From positions 211,512 through 263,029 of the forward strand of contig ML976754.1 in the NCBI GenBank assembly GCA_010015655.1: a stretch of DNA of 51,518 nt, read 5' to 3'. This document shows, in pieces, positions 33,081 to 45,200 of this stretch; within the stretch, counting starts at the first letter, position 1; each line of letters starts with the position of its first letter. The translations under genes and the position numbers were made by a program. Under the pieces are notes generated by a model, which searched no databases, had not been told where the DNA came from, and saw only the letters and a program-made list of their open reading frames with translations. The stretch is from Bimuria novae-zelandiae CBS 107.79. Taxonomy: Eukaryota > Ascomycota > Dothideomycetes > Pleosporales > Didymosphaeriaceae.

Positions 33081-34097
33081 ATGCCTTCGCTCGACGAGCT
33101 TTACAACGACGCCTTGAAGAATCGCCGTGGTCCATACGGCGCGCGTAATCCAGCGCCGCCGCCGTCTGCAAGCCCGCCTCCTATGCCTACGAGTAAGCAG
33201 TGGAAAGAAATCAAATTTATACATCGTGAAAGCATGAATTCTGACACTACCGAACAAGTCCGCGGTCGACCACTAGTCGCCGAGTACTCCGGCTACAATC
33301 GGCGCGAGGACAACAGTCCGCGCGACACGCCTCAGCGGGGCCCTTCACCTGATCGCAGCGGCCGCGACGAGCGTAGAGGCCGACAGCGGCCTTCGCCGCC
33401 TCGCTATCACGATGAACACCGTGACAACCGTCGCTACCGTGAGCGCTCGTCCCAGAAGAGCAAGAGTCCGATGGCAGATAGGAAGCGCCGTTCACGCTCG
33501 TGCTCTCCTTCCATCCGCCGCAGCATCGAAGGACGAGAGCGGCCCCGCTCGCCTCCACGTGAAGACCGCGACCGTGACTACCAGTACCGCGACGAGCGAG
33601 AGTACGAGTACAGGAAGACCTCTTACTCACGCCGCGGCCGCCAGCGCTCACTCACCCCTGTCGCAGTCCGCGAGCGCCGCATCCGCGACACCAACGTCCC
33701 AGAGACTGCCTATCCGCTCCGCGACTACACCAACTACATTGCTGAGAACCATGGTGCCACTCGTCGCGTTACCCGTGACAATTGTGACCTCCCGGCTTTC
33801 AGGAACGGCGACGGCAAAGTCAACCCCTCGGCGTATGGCTCGGTGCTCCAGTACGATTTCGGCTTGTGCTACTGCACCTTCAAGACCGTGCATGAGTGCG
33901 AGATGGGGGTTAGGTGTCCTTGGAGGCATCACTCGCTCTCGGCACGTGAGAAAGGGTGGATCGAGGAGATTGCGCGCGAGAAGGGTCGGCGGTTCATCGA
34001 GCATGCTGAGAAGTGCTGGGCGGAACCGGATGTGCCGGTCCCTGGGAACAACATGATCGAGGTGATGCAGCGGGAGCAGGATGTTTATCATGGTTGA
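33081..34097 (+). CDS. RS/RD-rich protein with C-terminal CCCH zinc finger
   Basis: Single ORF of 338 residues from CCCACCATGCC. Residues ~75-215 are dominated by Arg, Ser, Asp and Glu with many RS, RD and SPP units, a low-complexity domain like those of SR splicing proteins. The C-terminal third is compact. It contains C-TFKTVHE-C-EMGVR-C-PWR-H, that is C-x7-C-x5-C-x3-H, a CCCH zinc finger of the RNA-binding kind, near residues 274-295. A conserved-looking segment ending VLQYDFGLCYC precedes it. The combination suggests a nuclear RNA-processing protein. A 66-nt stretch at 33193-33258 (GTAAGC..CTGAC..AAG) could be a frame-preserving intron; retained, it adds 22 residues. No ortholog name is certain. 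Confidence 0.75.
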   Translation: MPSLDELYNDALKNRRGPYGARNPAPPPSASPPPMPTSKQWKEIKFIHRESMNSDTTEQVRGRPLVAEYSGYNRREDNSPRDTPQRGPSPDRSGRDERRGRQRPSPPRYHDEHRDNRRYRERSSQKSKSPMADRKRRSRSCSPSIRRSIEGRERPRSPPREDRDRDYQYRDEREYEYRKTSYSRRGRQRSLTPVAVRERRIRDTNVPETAYPLRDYTNYIAENHGATRRVTRDNCDLPAFRNGDGKVNPSAYGSVLQYDFGLCYCTFKTVHECEMGVRCPWRHHSLSAREKGWIEEIAREKGRRFIEHAEKCWAEPDVPVPGNNMIEVMQREQDVYHG

Positions 34098-34533
34098 TTG
34101 AGTCGTTGGGAATTCGGTTGTGAAGATGTTGAGCTAACATCGCGCATCATCGCTTTCACGCATAGTCTGGGTAAGTCGACTGACCTCTTTCTTGACAATG
34201 CTGATTGAATAGGTTGGCAATTGGATAGCCCGCCCTGGGTCAAGATACGGCAAAGACATGCTTATGGACAAGTTCTTTTGTGCACAGTCAGCACCGTACG
34301 CGTTACATCCACGCTCAGCGAAGTGGATCAAGCAACTTCAAACTTTCTTGGCTTTTTGTTCGACATTGTGGCATTGTCACCGTCACACTACGGTAAGGCT
34401 TGCACTTTTCCGCTAATTCTTGAATCGAATTCAATCACATTACGTCTGTACCTACAGCCTTCTTGACGTTTCATGTGATGTGTTGCTTCATGTGCAACTG
34501 CGCAGGCTCATCCGCCGCAACCACGGCCATCGC
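34098..34533. other. Intergenic between convergent genes
   Basis: About 0.44 kb between the stop codons of the CCCH gene (+) and the sugar transporter (-). It should hold both 3' ends. No ORF or repeat of note. Confidence 0.5.
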
Positions 34534-36425
34534 CTATTCCCGATACTCCACTGTATCCTTCTTTTCCCCATTAACACCGTTCCCACGCGCCTCCGCCACC
34601 GCAACACTGCTCCTCCTCCTCGCAGCATAAAGCTGCGCCTCCTCCGTCTCCTCATACGGAATCAGCAAATCGCCATGCTTATCATAGCGATGCGGCATTT
34701 CCTTCGCAATCTTCACGCACCCGTGCTCACCAAATAGCGTCGTCGTCTTGTGGAAGATCTCATCCATTTCCTCCAAGCTACGGTATGCAGTCTCGGGGAA
34801 GAAGAAGTACACAGACGGCACCATTGTGGCGTTGATGACGGCGAAGATGATGTACGTCTTGTACCCGATGTTTGCAAAAGCCGGCGGCGTCACCATGACG
34901 ACCATGAAGTTGAAGATCCAGTTGGCGGTCGTGGAGATGGCGTTTGCGGGGGCGCGGATGTTGAGGGGCGTAATCTCGGCGGGGTACAGCCAGGTCATGC
35001 CTAGCCAGCCGATGGCGAAGAAGGAGTTGAAGACGAATAAGAAGACAGCCTAAGAATGCGCGTTAGACTACAAGAATGGGCTCATAGGGAAACGGGGAAT
35101 TTCGTACAGCGGCGATGCCCATTTGCTCGCTTTGACTGCTGGTGGTGCCCGCAAGGACGCACATGGACATGGACATGCCTGCAGCGCCGAAGATCATGAG
35201 AGAGCGGCGGCCGAACTTCTCAATGGTGAAGATGGCAAACCAGGAGGCGATCCAGTATTCCGTGCCGTTGCATGCTGCGAGTAGGCGAGACAGGAAAGGC
35301 GAGAGACCGATGTTCTGCTCGAAGATGGTAGCCGCGTAGTAGGTGATGATATTGATTCCAGATATCTTCGAAGGTTAGTATCATGATGGGAAGGACTCTA
35401 GAGCAAACATACCTGCTGGAACATCTGATTGACATAAGCCAGCGCTGTACGGTGGAAGTTCCGGTTCTCGTTCATCTTGAAGCAGTCTCTAAAACTGCCC
35501 TTCTGCATCTCCACTACTGTGTCCTTGACGGCCTGGAACTCGCTCTGGATTTTCTTGTCCTCTGGAGGAAGGTCGCTGAGCGCACAGAGTACTTGCAATG
35601 CATCGTCCTCGCGATTCTTGAGGACGAGCCAACGAGGGGACTCAGGAAGACCAGGAATCAAGGCCAAGATGAGTAAAGCGAGAACGATCTGGAAGGCGAT
35701 AGGGAACCTCCAAGCTATGGTGCTCGGTTCCAGGAAAGAGAATCCGAGATCGATCCAATAGCTGATCATGACACCAAACACGATCATTGAGCCTTCAATC
35801 ATGACCATCTGACCGCGACGATGGGACTTGGACGTCTCTGCTTGCCAAGTAGGAACAGTGGAGGTGTTCATGCCGTTTCCGAAGCCGGTGATCCATCTCC
35901 CTACAATGAGCTGAGGGAGGCCATAGGACGCAGTTTGTAATATAGCGCCAATGACCATGATCAAGCTGCCGGTCCAAATGGTGCGCTTGCGCCCAAGTAT
36001 GTTGCCGAGCCAAATGGTCGCAACGGCGCCAAAGAAGCACCCCAGGGTGTACGCGCCCACTGTTATTCCCTGGATATTGGAAGTTTCACTCGTCGTTTTG
36101 CCGGGAGGTGGATTGGCGGTGTCGATTTCAGGGACTGAATACAGCCGTCAGCGCTGACCTGAGCATTCACACAATCCTACTCACAATACCGCAAAAAAGA
36201 CTTCAATGTGAGCAACGAGCCCATGACACCCTGATCTGACGCACGTTAGCTGCTGCTCTCCATGGCAGAAGAACCCTCCACTCACCGTATCCGAACAGGG
36301 CAAAATCCGTACCTAGGGCGGGTTAGCCTAAACACGCCTATTTCCATTCAGGAGGGTTCCGTACCTGCAATAATTGCAATGGCAATATTGAGCTTTAAGC
36401 CCCTGAGCCCGTAGAACTTCTGCAT
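34534..36425 (-). CDS. MFS sugar transporter (hexose transporter-like)
   Basis: Six exons: 36425-36365, 36312-36286, 36235-36185, 36134-35413, 35365-35108 and 35049-34534 (544 residues). The three 5' exons are short (61, 27 and 51 nt). They join to give MQKFYGLRGLKL, AGTDFALFGYDQGVMGSLL and LKSFLRYFPEID, the classical start of fungal sugar porters. Family marks: GRKRTIW after TM2, GRWITGFGNGM in TM4, PESPRWLVLK in the central loop, the QQISGINIITYY segment in TM7, FGRRSLM after TM8, and PETAYRSLEEMD after TM12. Twelve membrane helices are expected, in the plasma membrane. The substrate is probably a hexose or related sugar; it cannot be fixed from sequence. The cytosolic tail after TM12 is ~80 residues. 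It is convergent with the CCCH gene. Confidence 0.93.
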
Positions 36426-37297
36426 GATGACACTCTGTCTCTATTCGCCCTCGTGAACACCAGACATAAATAAACACCAAAATCGCGTGCCGGAGAACAG
36501 CGCCTCAGAACAATCAAAGGATGGTGCGACCTTGCCTGGCGTGATCCTCAGAAAAGCAAGCGGCCTTCTCTACGAATATATAAGAAGCCGCATAGCGGCG
36601 ACCGAACCCAAACCACCGAAGCGCCCACTTCTCTGATCCACACCTTGGCCGTGGTCCATGTCCTGTGAGGCCTGATGATGATGTTTAGTATTACAGACGT
36701 TGAGCCGCCTGCGGGGGATAGCGCCCCACGGGGGTTGCAGCCCAGATGTCCCTCGCCAAATACCGGCTCCCCATTAGCTGGATCGCGATGATTCCTGGAC
36801 CCTCAATGCGGATTGCCTAACTGGGTCATCCGGAAGGTATCCAAGCGCGGCATTTCCTCGTCGGAAGCCGCTGTCACACTTGCCGACGAGGCTGCAGTCA
36901 GGATGGAGTGGTGCGCGCTAGGTGCGAACGTCTCCGAAATAGCACCGCGAATGACGTTACCCCGCGTGAGTTTCCCGTTGTACACAAAAGAGGGAAAAAG
37001 CTGCCGATGCCAGACCTGTGACACCTCAGTCGTGTAGGTACAAGGTCGGGTAAGACACTTTAATCTAGACTTGTCTTGGTCCTTTGTGTTACCCTAGGAC
37101 GAGCTATACAGTGGCCGACTGCATCTACTTTGTACCCGGCCATCTGGACCCCGTACAGCCGAGTGGATGTGGAGCGTTTGTGAGCGAAGGAGTTCCGCCA
37201 AGTGAAGTGAACTGGTGTTGTTGTCGTGAAATGGAAAGCTAAGCGCGAGTTGGCATGTCATGTGGGAAATATGTGGATCTCCATCCTGGATGACTTG
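36426..37297. other. Intergenic, transporter promoter side
   Basis: About 0.87 kb of normal composition upstream of the transporter. A C(T/C)ATATATAAGAAG-like TATA element lies near 36570-36590 but on the plus strand. Short ORFs at 36800-37040 lie on both strands in the same place and look like chance. Confidence 0.45.
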
Positions 37298-40200
37298 GGG
37301 CGTGTTCGGTTGCTCCGATAGTAGCTCCGTTTAGGCCTCCGGTAATAAAACAGACAGTAATTGGCGGCGTGTTTAGTATTTCGTCTCTAATAGCTTACTA
37401 ATTAAGAGGTCTAATTAGCTATTAGACGCTAGCTAAAATAACCCTTAGTTTATTTTTAGGGTATATATAACCTTCTGCGTCTCTAATTAATAAACTTAAC
37501 CTCTAGACGTCTTTTTTACTATTAAAGGAGTTACGTGCTGTCGTCTTTTTTGCCTATAGATCCTTGTTGGCGGGCTACTGTCATGGCCGCCCTTAGGGCG
37601 CTTAGCAGCGTCGTCGCTGCCCTGGCTAAGTATAGCAACAATAAACCTCGCCTAATAGGCCAAAACAAGCGTCTTAACGATCGAGATAGGGGCCCGTAGT
37701 AGGTAGAGAACTGTATAGGCGAGCCTATATAGCTATTTAAGAAGACAAGACTTTAGCTAGAAGTATTAAATAAACTTATTAAATTTCTAAGCGATAGGGT
37801 CCTTGTTAGCAATAATAGTATAGTAGTAATAAAAGAGAAAGTACTTATTTTTTTTTTATATTTATTTAAATAGCGCGTCCTGGCGCAATTATTAGAGAAA
37901 AGTAGGTTATTTAATAAAGATAATAAGTTATAATTTTTATAAAGTACTTAACGCTCTCCTCTACCTATATAAAGATATTATTAAAGCTCTGTCTAGTAAG
38001 GTGCCCGAGCAAATCCGCGATAATAAGAGAAGCTAGCTATACTTTAAGGACTATATAGGCGCGTTAGACAGCACTTATATACCTATATACGTCCACGCGA
38101 AGGATCACAAAAGATACTATAATAGGTATAGAGACCTAACGCAAAACGTGTTAGTAGCTATTAACTTTAATATAAACTTTATATACGTTTTAGCTAGCTA
38201 AGAGGGCAGCGTCTATAATAGTAGGGTCTTAAGAGACGCATAGAGTCGTGGATTTGCGCCTTTATTAGGCAAGTATTGGCTAGCAGATACAGGTTACTCG
38301 AATAGCCTAGAGATCCTCACGCTGTATAGGGGCGTCTAGTATTATCTCCGCGAGATTTAGGAGGTTAGCTAAGACGCGTAGACTATAAAGGAGCTATATA
38401 ACTATTACTATAGCAGTCTGCGCAATGTTATTAAACGGACCTTTAGCTTATATAAAAGATACTAGTAAATCTTTAATAGGCTATATAAGTTTAATATAAA
38501 GACTTAGATAAAGCTTATATATGCCCTAGCTAGTATATATAATTTTATTAACTTAATGTACTTCGTAGAGGGTAACCTAGATAATCCTAAGACCTTAAAG
38601 TGTAAAGATTTTAAAGAGGTGCAGCGAGACGCAGAAGATTTTAATAATTTTAATATTTTAAAAGTTAGTATAAATAATAGATAGTAGAAGCTAGTAAAAA
38701 ATATATAAAAAAAATTATTAAAAAGTGCGTAAGGTGCTTAGAGTATAAAAATAAAAGTTAGTTAAAGAGAGGACGTTAAGTACGTAAAAGACTTTATTAA
38801 AATTTATTTAAGTCTCCTTAAGTCCTATTTACGTATTATTAAGTAGTATATAGATACAAAGTACGTGTATAGTTATAAGCTAAAAACCTTAATACTAAGA
38901 GACGTATAGGCTACTATTATAGATCTTAAAGTAATACGCTAGCATTACTTATACTTTCTATTTTAAGATCCTGCCCTATACTTTCTCCTCTTTTTTTAAA
39001 TACTCTTTACTCTCTTAGTCTATATATTTAATACTCTTTTTTAGATCTACGTACTCCGCATGCTATAGCATTATAAGAAGTTTATTTTTTACTTATACCT
39101 ACTACTTTTATAGCGTTAAAGATACCTAAAACTTCGCCTGCTACTTAGCCTTAAATATAGTAAAAATTAGTAGCTATAAGTAGTTATCTAATAGTAAGTA
39201 CTTTTTTAAAAAAAAAAATAATAAGAGCCTATCACTAATAATTAATAGGTATTAACGTACTTCACAAGCGAGTGTCCGATACAAGCGAGTGTCCGAAAAC
39301 GCCAAGACCCCACCAAAACGTATTATCACCTATATTATAACGCGATATCTCGACTACCTAATTAGCTACTAAAGTTAAAAGAAGCTCGATTATAGCTTGC
39401 GCTTTAGGCTATTAAATAAGACGTAACACTTTTAATTTCGCGCGCTATAGCAATCTATAGCGCTTTAGAAAGAGTAATAAGGCGAAGACGCGCTGGAGTA
39501 ACCTTTTAACCTAATTATACGCCTAACTCTATGAATCTTCTAGCGACAGAGGAGTAGGTAATTATTTACTATATACTTAACCTAGACGCGCGAGGATTCC
39601 CTCCCTAGCTTGCTACTGTTAAAGATATGGCTAATTCTTTGTTAGCTAAGCGGCGCCGCAAGCCTGTTAGCTAGCACTAGGCTATAAACTTTGTAAAGCG
39701 CTAGCCAGAGCTCCAAGTTAAGTTTAATCGAAAGTACGACTATAAGAGAGCTCTTTATGAGGATCCTAAGGTTATGCAAGGCTGGTTCTGGCTTATAGAA
39801 AATACTAAAGTCAAGTATAGTATCCTGGACGAGGATACCTACAATTTCAACAAGACTGGCTTTATAATAGGCATAATATTAACAGGAGTAGTTATTACAG
39901 GCTCTAAGTAATAAGGTAGGCTAAAGAGCGTATAGCAAGGTAACTGGTAGTAGACTTTAGTTATCTAAGGCGTTAATGCGATAGGCTAGGCGATTCCACC
40001 CTTCCTTATCTTCTAGGGCAAGCACCACCTCTCTATCTGGTATAAAGAGAAGGATCTACCTTATAATTAGGTTATTATAGTCTCTAAGAACAGCTAGACA
40101 ATAAATAAGCTTAGTCTATAGTAGCTAAAGCACTTTAACGCGCATATAAAAGGGCGTACTATTAGTAGCTATTAGCTACTTGTTATCGACGGCCACGAGA

Positions 40201-42067
40201 GCTATAACTCGCTTAAATTCTAGCAATACTGCAAAGATAACAAGATTATTACTCTCTATATGCCTCTATATTCGTCGTACCTCCTGCAGCCACTAGATGT
40301 AGGGTGTTTCTCGCCGCTGAAGAAGGCGTATGGGCGCTAAGCCGAGGATCTGATGCGCAACTACATTACGCATATTACTAAAATTAAGTTCCTACCTTGC
40401 TTTATTACTACTTTTAAGGCTGTAATTACTTAAAGTAATATTAAGAAAGGCTTTCGAGACGCTAGCCTTATTTCCCTTAACCTAAAAGTAATAATATTAA
40501 AGCTTAATGTCTGTCTGCGTACGCCTTTGCCTTATATTATATATAATAGTACATGGTAGTCGCAGACGCCTGGCAACACCCTAGAATTTAGGGCACAATC
40601 GACGCTAGTAAAGGAGAGGATTCAGAGGCACCTAGATAGTTCCCTAATAAGTATAGTTAAGGCCTTTAAAAAGGTAGTAAAAGGCGTAGTAATAGTAGCG
40701 CACAAGCTAGTGTTAGCGTAAAAGTAGATTACTAAGCTATAAGCTACTAATAAGGCCGCCACACGACGGAAATTATATAAAAGAAAGCGACTATAGCAGG
40801 AAGGAGTTCTTATAGCTAAAGAGGGCTAGCGGCTAGCTACTCTAAAGGACTTTAAGGCGCGTAGTAATAAGAAAAAGGTAAAGAAGATAGTGCGCGCTAA
40901 TAGAGGCAAATTTACTTAACAGCGCTATAGACGCTAGGGTAAAGCTAGGCATAATTCGCGCACGTGTAAAGAAGAAGTAGAAGTAGATTCTAAGTAGATT
41001 AGCCTACTATAATTCCTTATAAATATATATGCGCGTTCTGTACTATTGTGTAGAGTATAGATTTTGGTGGGGTCTTGGCGTTTTCGGACACTCGCTTGTA
41101 TCGGACACTCGCTTGTGAAGTACGTTATAGTAGTTATAAGCTTTTTAATTTATTTTATAATATTTGTAAGTTTTATACCTATCCTCTCTTTAAATATTTA
41201 TAATAACCTTTATAGCATCCTCTAGCGCTTATCTTAGCGCGGCGTTAACGCTATTACTACTTATTTCTACTAGGGCGACTTATAGCTAGAGGTAGCGTCT
41301 ATTAATAGTAACTTACTATTATTATTATCCTCTACTAAGTTCTCTACGCTGCGTTAACTAGTAAATATTAACTTATTTATTATACTTGTCACCTTGTCCG
41401 TCGCGTAGTATCCTTTAAATAAGTCTTACTATAGGTCGTTAAATAGCAACGCGCTATCCTTATACTTTTTAGCCTTTAAGTAGTACTTAAAGTACTTAGC
41501 TAGCGCCTACTTATTAGTAATAATTTTACTATTAATAATACTAAATCCTAATTATTCGCGGAGCACTATCTAAATCTACTTAATTTTTTATAGGTATTAA
41601 TTTTACCCTTATCTTATTTAATAATAATAGATTTATTATTTAATACCTTTTATACCTTCTTCTATGCGTATACCTACGCCTAGGGCTTAAATTTACTATT
41701 TACGTAGTTACCTTTATTTACTTAAAATAGTAAGGCTAAAAGTAGCGCCTTAAGCTACCTATAGTTTTAAATTATATAAAACTTTCTACTAGCTAATATA
41801 GGGCTCTAGCTTCCTTAGGGCGTTAATAACAGCGTTAGCGACCCGTAGCTAGGTAAAAAAGACTATAATAGAGTAGTATATATAACGTGCTTAAGGTGCT
41901 TATTTTATAGTAACTTAGGGATTATCTTTTATAGAAATAATAAAAGTTAATATTAATAGCTATAGGGCTGCTAGCTAAATAATAATTTATTAAAAAAAAT
42001 ACTATTTACTAGCTAAATAGGCGTCTAATTAATTACGGTCTATTAGCTAAGGCGCCATTAATAACCC
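37298..42067 (+). mobile_element. Decayed PIF/Harbinger element carrying nested element C
   Basis: The left end GGGGCGTGTTCGGTTGC at about 37298 has the GGG..TGTTYGGTT form typical of PIF/Harbinger and Tourist ends. A second similar start, GGCGTGTTTAGTATT, lies at about 37363. On the plus strand at 38050-38330 the DDE_4-type transposase can be followed through stops: a LDSTYIP block, QNVLVAINF, EGSVYNSRVLRDA and YWLADTGYS. The sequence is AT-rich with RIP character. It is interrupted at 39255-41125 by element C and resumes to about 42067, where the copia LTR begins. The right terminus was not found and may be lost. Confidence 0.7.
39255..41125 (+). mobile_element. Element C: Fot1/pogo-type transposon nested in Harbinger
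   Basis: Length 1871 bp. The 64-bp inverted repeats (39255-39318 and 41062-41125) are identical, and TA flanks both ends (39253-39254, 41126-41127). Plus-strand remnants include RARGFPP in the CENP-B-type region near 39585, NFNKTGFIIG near 39840 (the first catalytic Asp now Asn, as C-to-T change on the other strand would give), and SSYLLQPLDVG near 40275. Stops are frequent but fewer than in element B. Each TIR has AAGCGAGTGTCCGA twice at a 17-bp interval. It is a sister of element B: ACGTACTTCACAAGCGAG compared with ACGTGTTTTATAAGCGAG. Confidence 0.87.
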
Positions 42068-42266
42068 TGTCCGATTACATGGTACTTTGCACTAAACTCA
42101 AAGTGTAAAGGTGGCTGGGCAATCCTACGCCAAGAAAAGAAGACTTCGGTAGCAGTCTGACAGAATACGAACAAGACACAACACGAACATCATTAATAAA
42201 TTATTATAACTATTAATTTTTATTATTATATTATCTTAAAGTGACAGAACACTATTAAATCTAATA
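42068..42266 (+). repeat. 5' LTR of copia copy 1
   Basis: Starts TGTCCGATTACATGG. It is more AT-rich than its partner at 47147-47345; most differences are C in the partner and T here. Confidence 0.85.
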
Positions 42267-45200
42267 ATTAAGAGTCTTACTACCTTAATACGACCGGTTG
42301 CAATGGCGCAATCTACCCTTAGAGACGCTATAGTTATCCTAACTAATAATAATAACTTTACTACATAGCTATATTAACTTAAAATACGATGCAAGCCACT
42401 TAATATCTAGAAAATTATTAATCTAGACTTACCTATTAATCCGAAAACGAACCCCGTTATGCTAAAGCCTCCCGCTATTAGCCTCTACTAAGCATTACAA
42501 GCTTATGTAACTGCAAACCTAAACACCCCGCTAATACACCTATCGTAACTATTAACGCAAGGCATAAAGGCATATAAAGACAATATTAACATCTATAAGA
42601 TACTCCTAGAAGACTATAAGATAAATAATCGCGAATATAAAGAGGAGAGGGTAAACATTAATAAGGTAGTTATCTACCTATAATTAATAGTTTTAGCCCA
42701 CCTACAAAAGAATTGCTGTTTACTAGAGCTATTAATTAAGTAATAGATTAGTAATCTTATAGCTAGAGTTAGTGTTAACCTAGAGCATGAGCAAATACGG
42801 GCAAGGACCTAATATTATAAGGCGATTAAGCCTATAAGAAGCGTAGCTACCTAGCACACATGGCTAAATAAGTATAATTACGCGGCCACTAAAGCAGAAA
42901 CCTAAGAGGTAGGAGAGCTTTAGCAGCTAAGCGTAGTTAAAGAAGACTTTATAAAGGTAGTTAATTATATTGCCTCTTAATAGGTTACAAATTTTTAGTC
43001 AACCTAGAGAAAGGACCCGTCCGTCTCCAGGGAAGGCACAATAAGACTCTTCTAAGACTATATAAATCTCCAGCACCTAAATAAGGGTAAATAAAAAGGC
43101 GCTTTTACTACTACAGAGTTATTTCTCGCTAAAGGTGGTGAATCCACCTAGGCTACAGAGAGGGACGCCTCTCTTATAGATAAAGTAGCATTATTTAAAC
43201 TAAAAAGAAGACCCCTTAAACAACGAAATAATAGTCTTAGTACTAGAACTAAGCGGTCTACCACGAGCGATTATAAGCTAGCGATAGCTAGTAGTAAACA
43301 CTGCCCTGCTTATAATTAGCGTTATGCTCTAAGAGATTACTTCTATGCATTCCTAAAAAAAACAACCTAAATAGTTTAAGCTAAAGCCTTTTATAGCAAA
43401 GCTAATCTAATTTAGGTTAGAGCACGACTTAGAGTTACAAGAAGCCCTAAGAGCTTTTAAGAGACTAAGATCTTAAATACTAAGAATTAAACTATTACAC
43501 ACTCCTACTCTAACGCGAATCACTAAGGCTAACAATAAGTAACTAGATAGACAAAAGATTACTAAAATCCTAGCAAGCTTTAATGCAGCATCCTTCTATA
43601 CTAATCTAAATACGTACCTATTACGATACTTAGCTATCCTCGATTCAGGCACAACTTGCCACATCTTTAACGATATTAATCGCTTTGTCTCGTATAGGCC
43701 ACCGTTCCCTAGAGACTTTATATAGGCTAGTAATACACAAGTATAGATTAAAGGTTATAGGAGCGTCTACCTTAATATACAGAGTGCAAGTGGCAACCGA
43801 ATAATACGGCTAGATAATGTAGCCTATTATCCTAATCTACTTTACAACCTAGTGTCGTTCCGATTACTCCGCAAGCAAGGCCTTTAGTAGGATATAAAAG
43901 TGGACCCCACAACTCTAAAGAGAAGAGATAATATAACGCTAGTAGAGCTTTAGGAGCTATATAGACAATAGGTGCTTAAGTATAGATCCGCCCTATTACG
44001 CTACATAGTTGTTAATAGTGTACCAGCTGCCCACATAGCGCACAAAACCAACACCCACACCAGAAGGCCAAAGAAGGCAGATGCCTTAACCTGGCATAGA
44101 CGACTAGGTCATCCAGGCCCTTAAGCCCTTGAACACCTTGTTTAGCAATCTTAGGGGGTAAGAATAAAAGAGCTTACTATAGCCAAATACAATGCCTGTA
44201 GAAGAGCTAAACTTAAGCAATAAATACGCTAATAACTAAGGGATTTAATAGAAGGCCCTAGCAAAAGGGTAGCTATTAATTTCCACGATTTCGAAACTAA
44301 CAGTTCTACAAAAGAGAAAAGTCAAATGCTAGTTACTAATTAATTCTCTAGCTTTATATAGGACTTCCACTTTAAAGACAATCGCCTAGCACGATTAATT
44401 ATTAAGCTACTTAATAGCTTTATATAATTTATAAAAGTACAATTTAACGTTACTATTAAGGTTATTAAATCGGACAACAAAATCTTCTCTGTTAAAGCTA
44501 AAATAGAAAGGTAGTGCTTAGTATAAGGCATTAGAATTAAGCCTTTAGCACCTAATACCTAAGCACAAAATAAAGGAGCTAAACGCTTAAGAGGTGTTAT
44601 TAAGGAGAAAGCGCGCGCGATACGACTTAACTTTAACCTACCTTAGTAAATATAGCCTAAAATTACCTAAGCTACTGTCTACCTTTATAATTAAACTCTA
44701 AACTACGGCAATTGCTGGCGATCACTATACGAAGTATTCTTTACGACAGTAGCCTCTTAAAATGGCTTTGTCACCCAGCCACGAAAACCTAATTAAGCTT
44801 ACCTAAAAGCATATGGCTGTAAAGCTTTTGCCATAACCGACGATATAAAACGCGGCAAGAGTAAGCTCTAAAGGCTTAACCCTAAGGTATGGATTGGCTA
44901 CCTTGTTAGCTACTAATTAACTAATATTTAAAGAATCTAGATTCTATTACTTACAAAGGTTATCAGCACCTGCGATGTAATTTTTAATAAGGACTTAGTA
45001 TTCTTAGGTAAGACTAAAGACCTAATAGACAACCTTATACATAGCACCTTAGAAGAAATCGTAGCTTAGGTGCGATTAGTGGAGCTACCTCCCTTACTTT
45101 AGTAAAACCTAGAGACGGAGTCCTTTTATAAAAATAAAATAATCACTAACACATCGTATAAGGAAGGGGACGAGGAGACCTTAGGCTATAGGTAAAGTAG

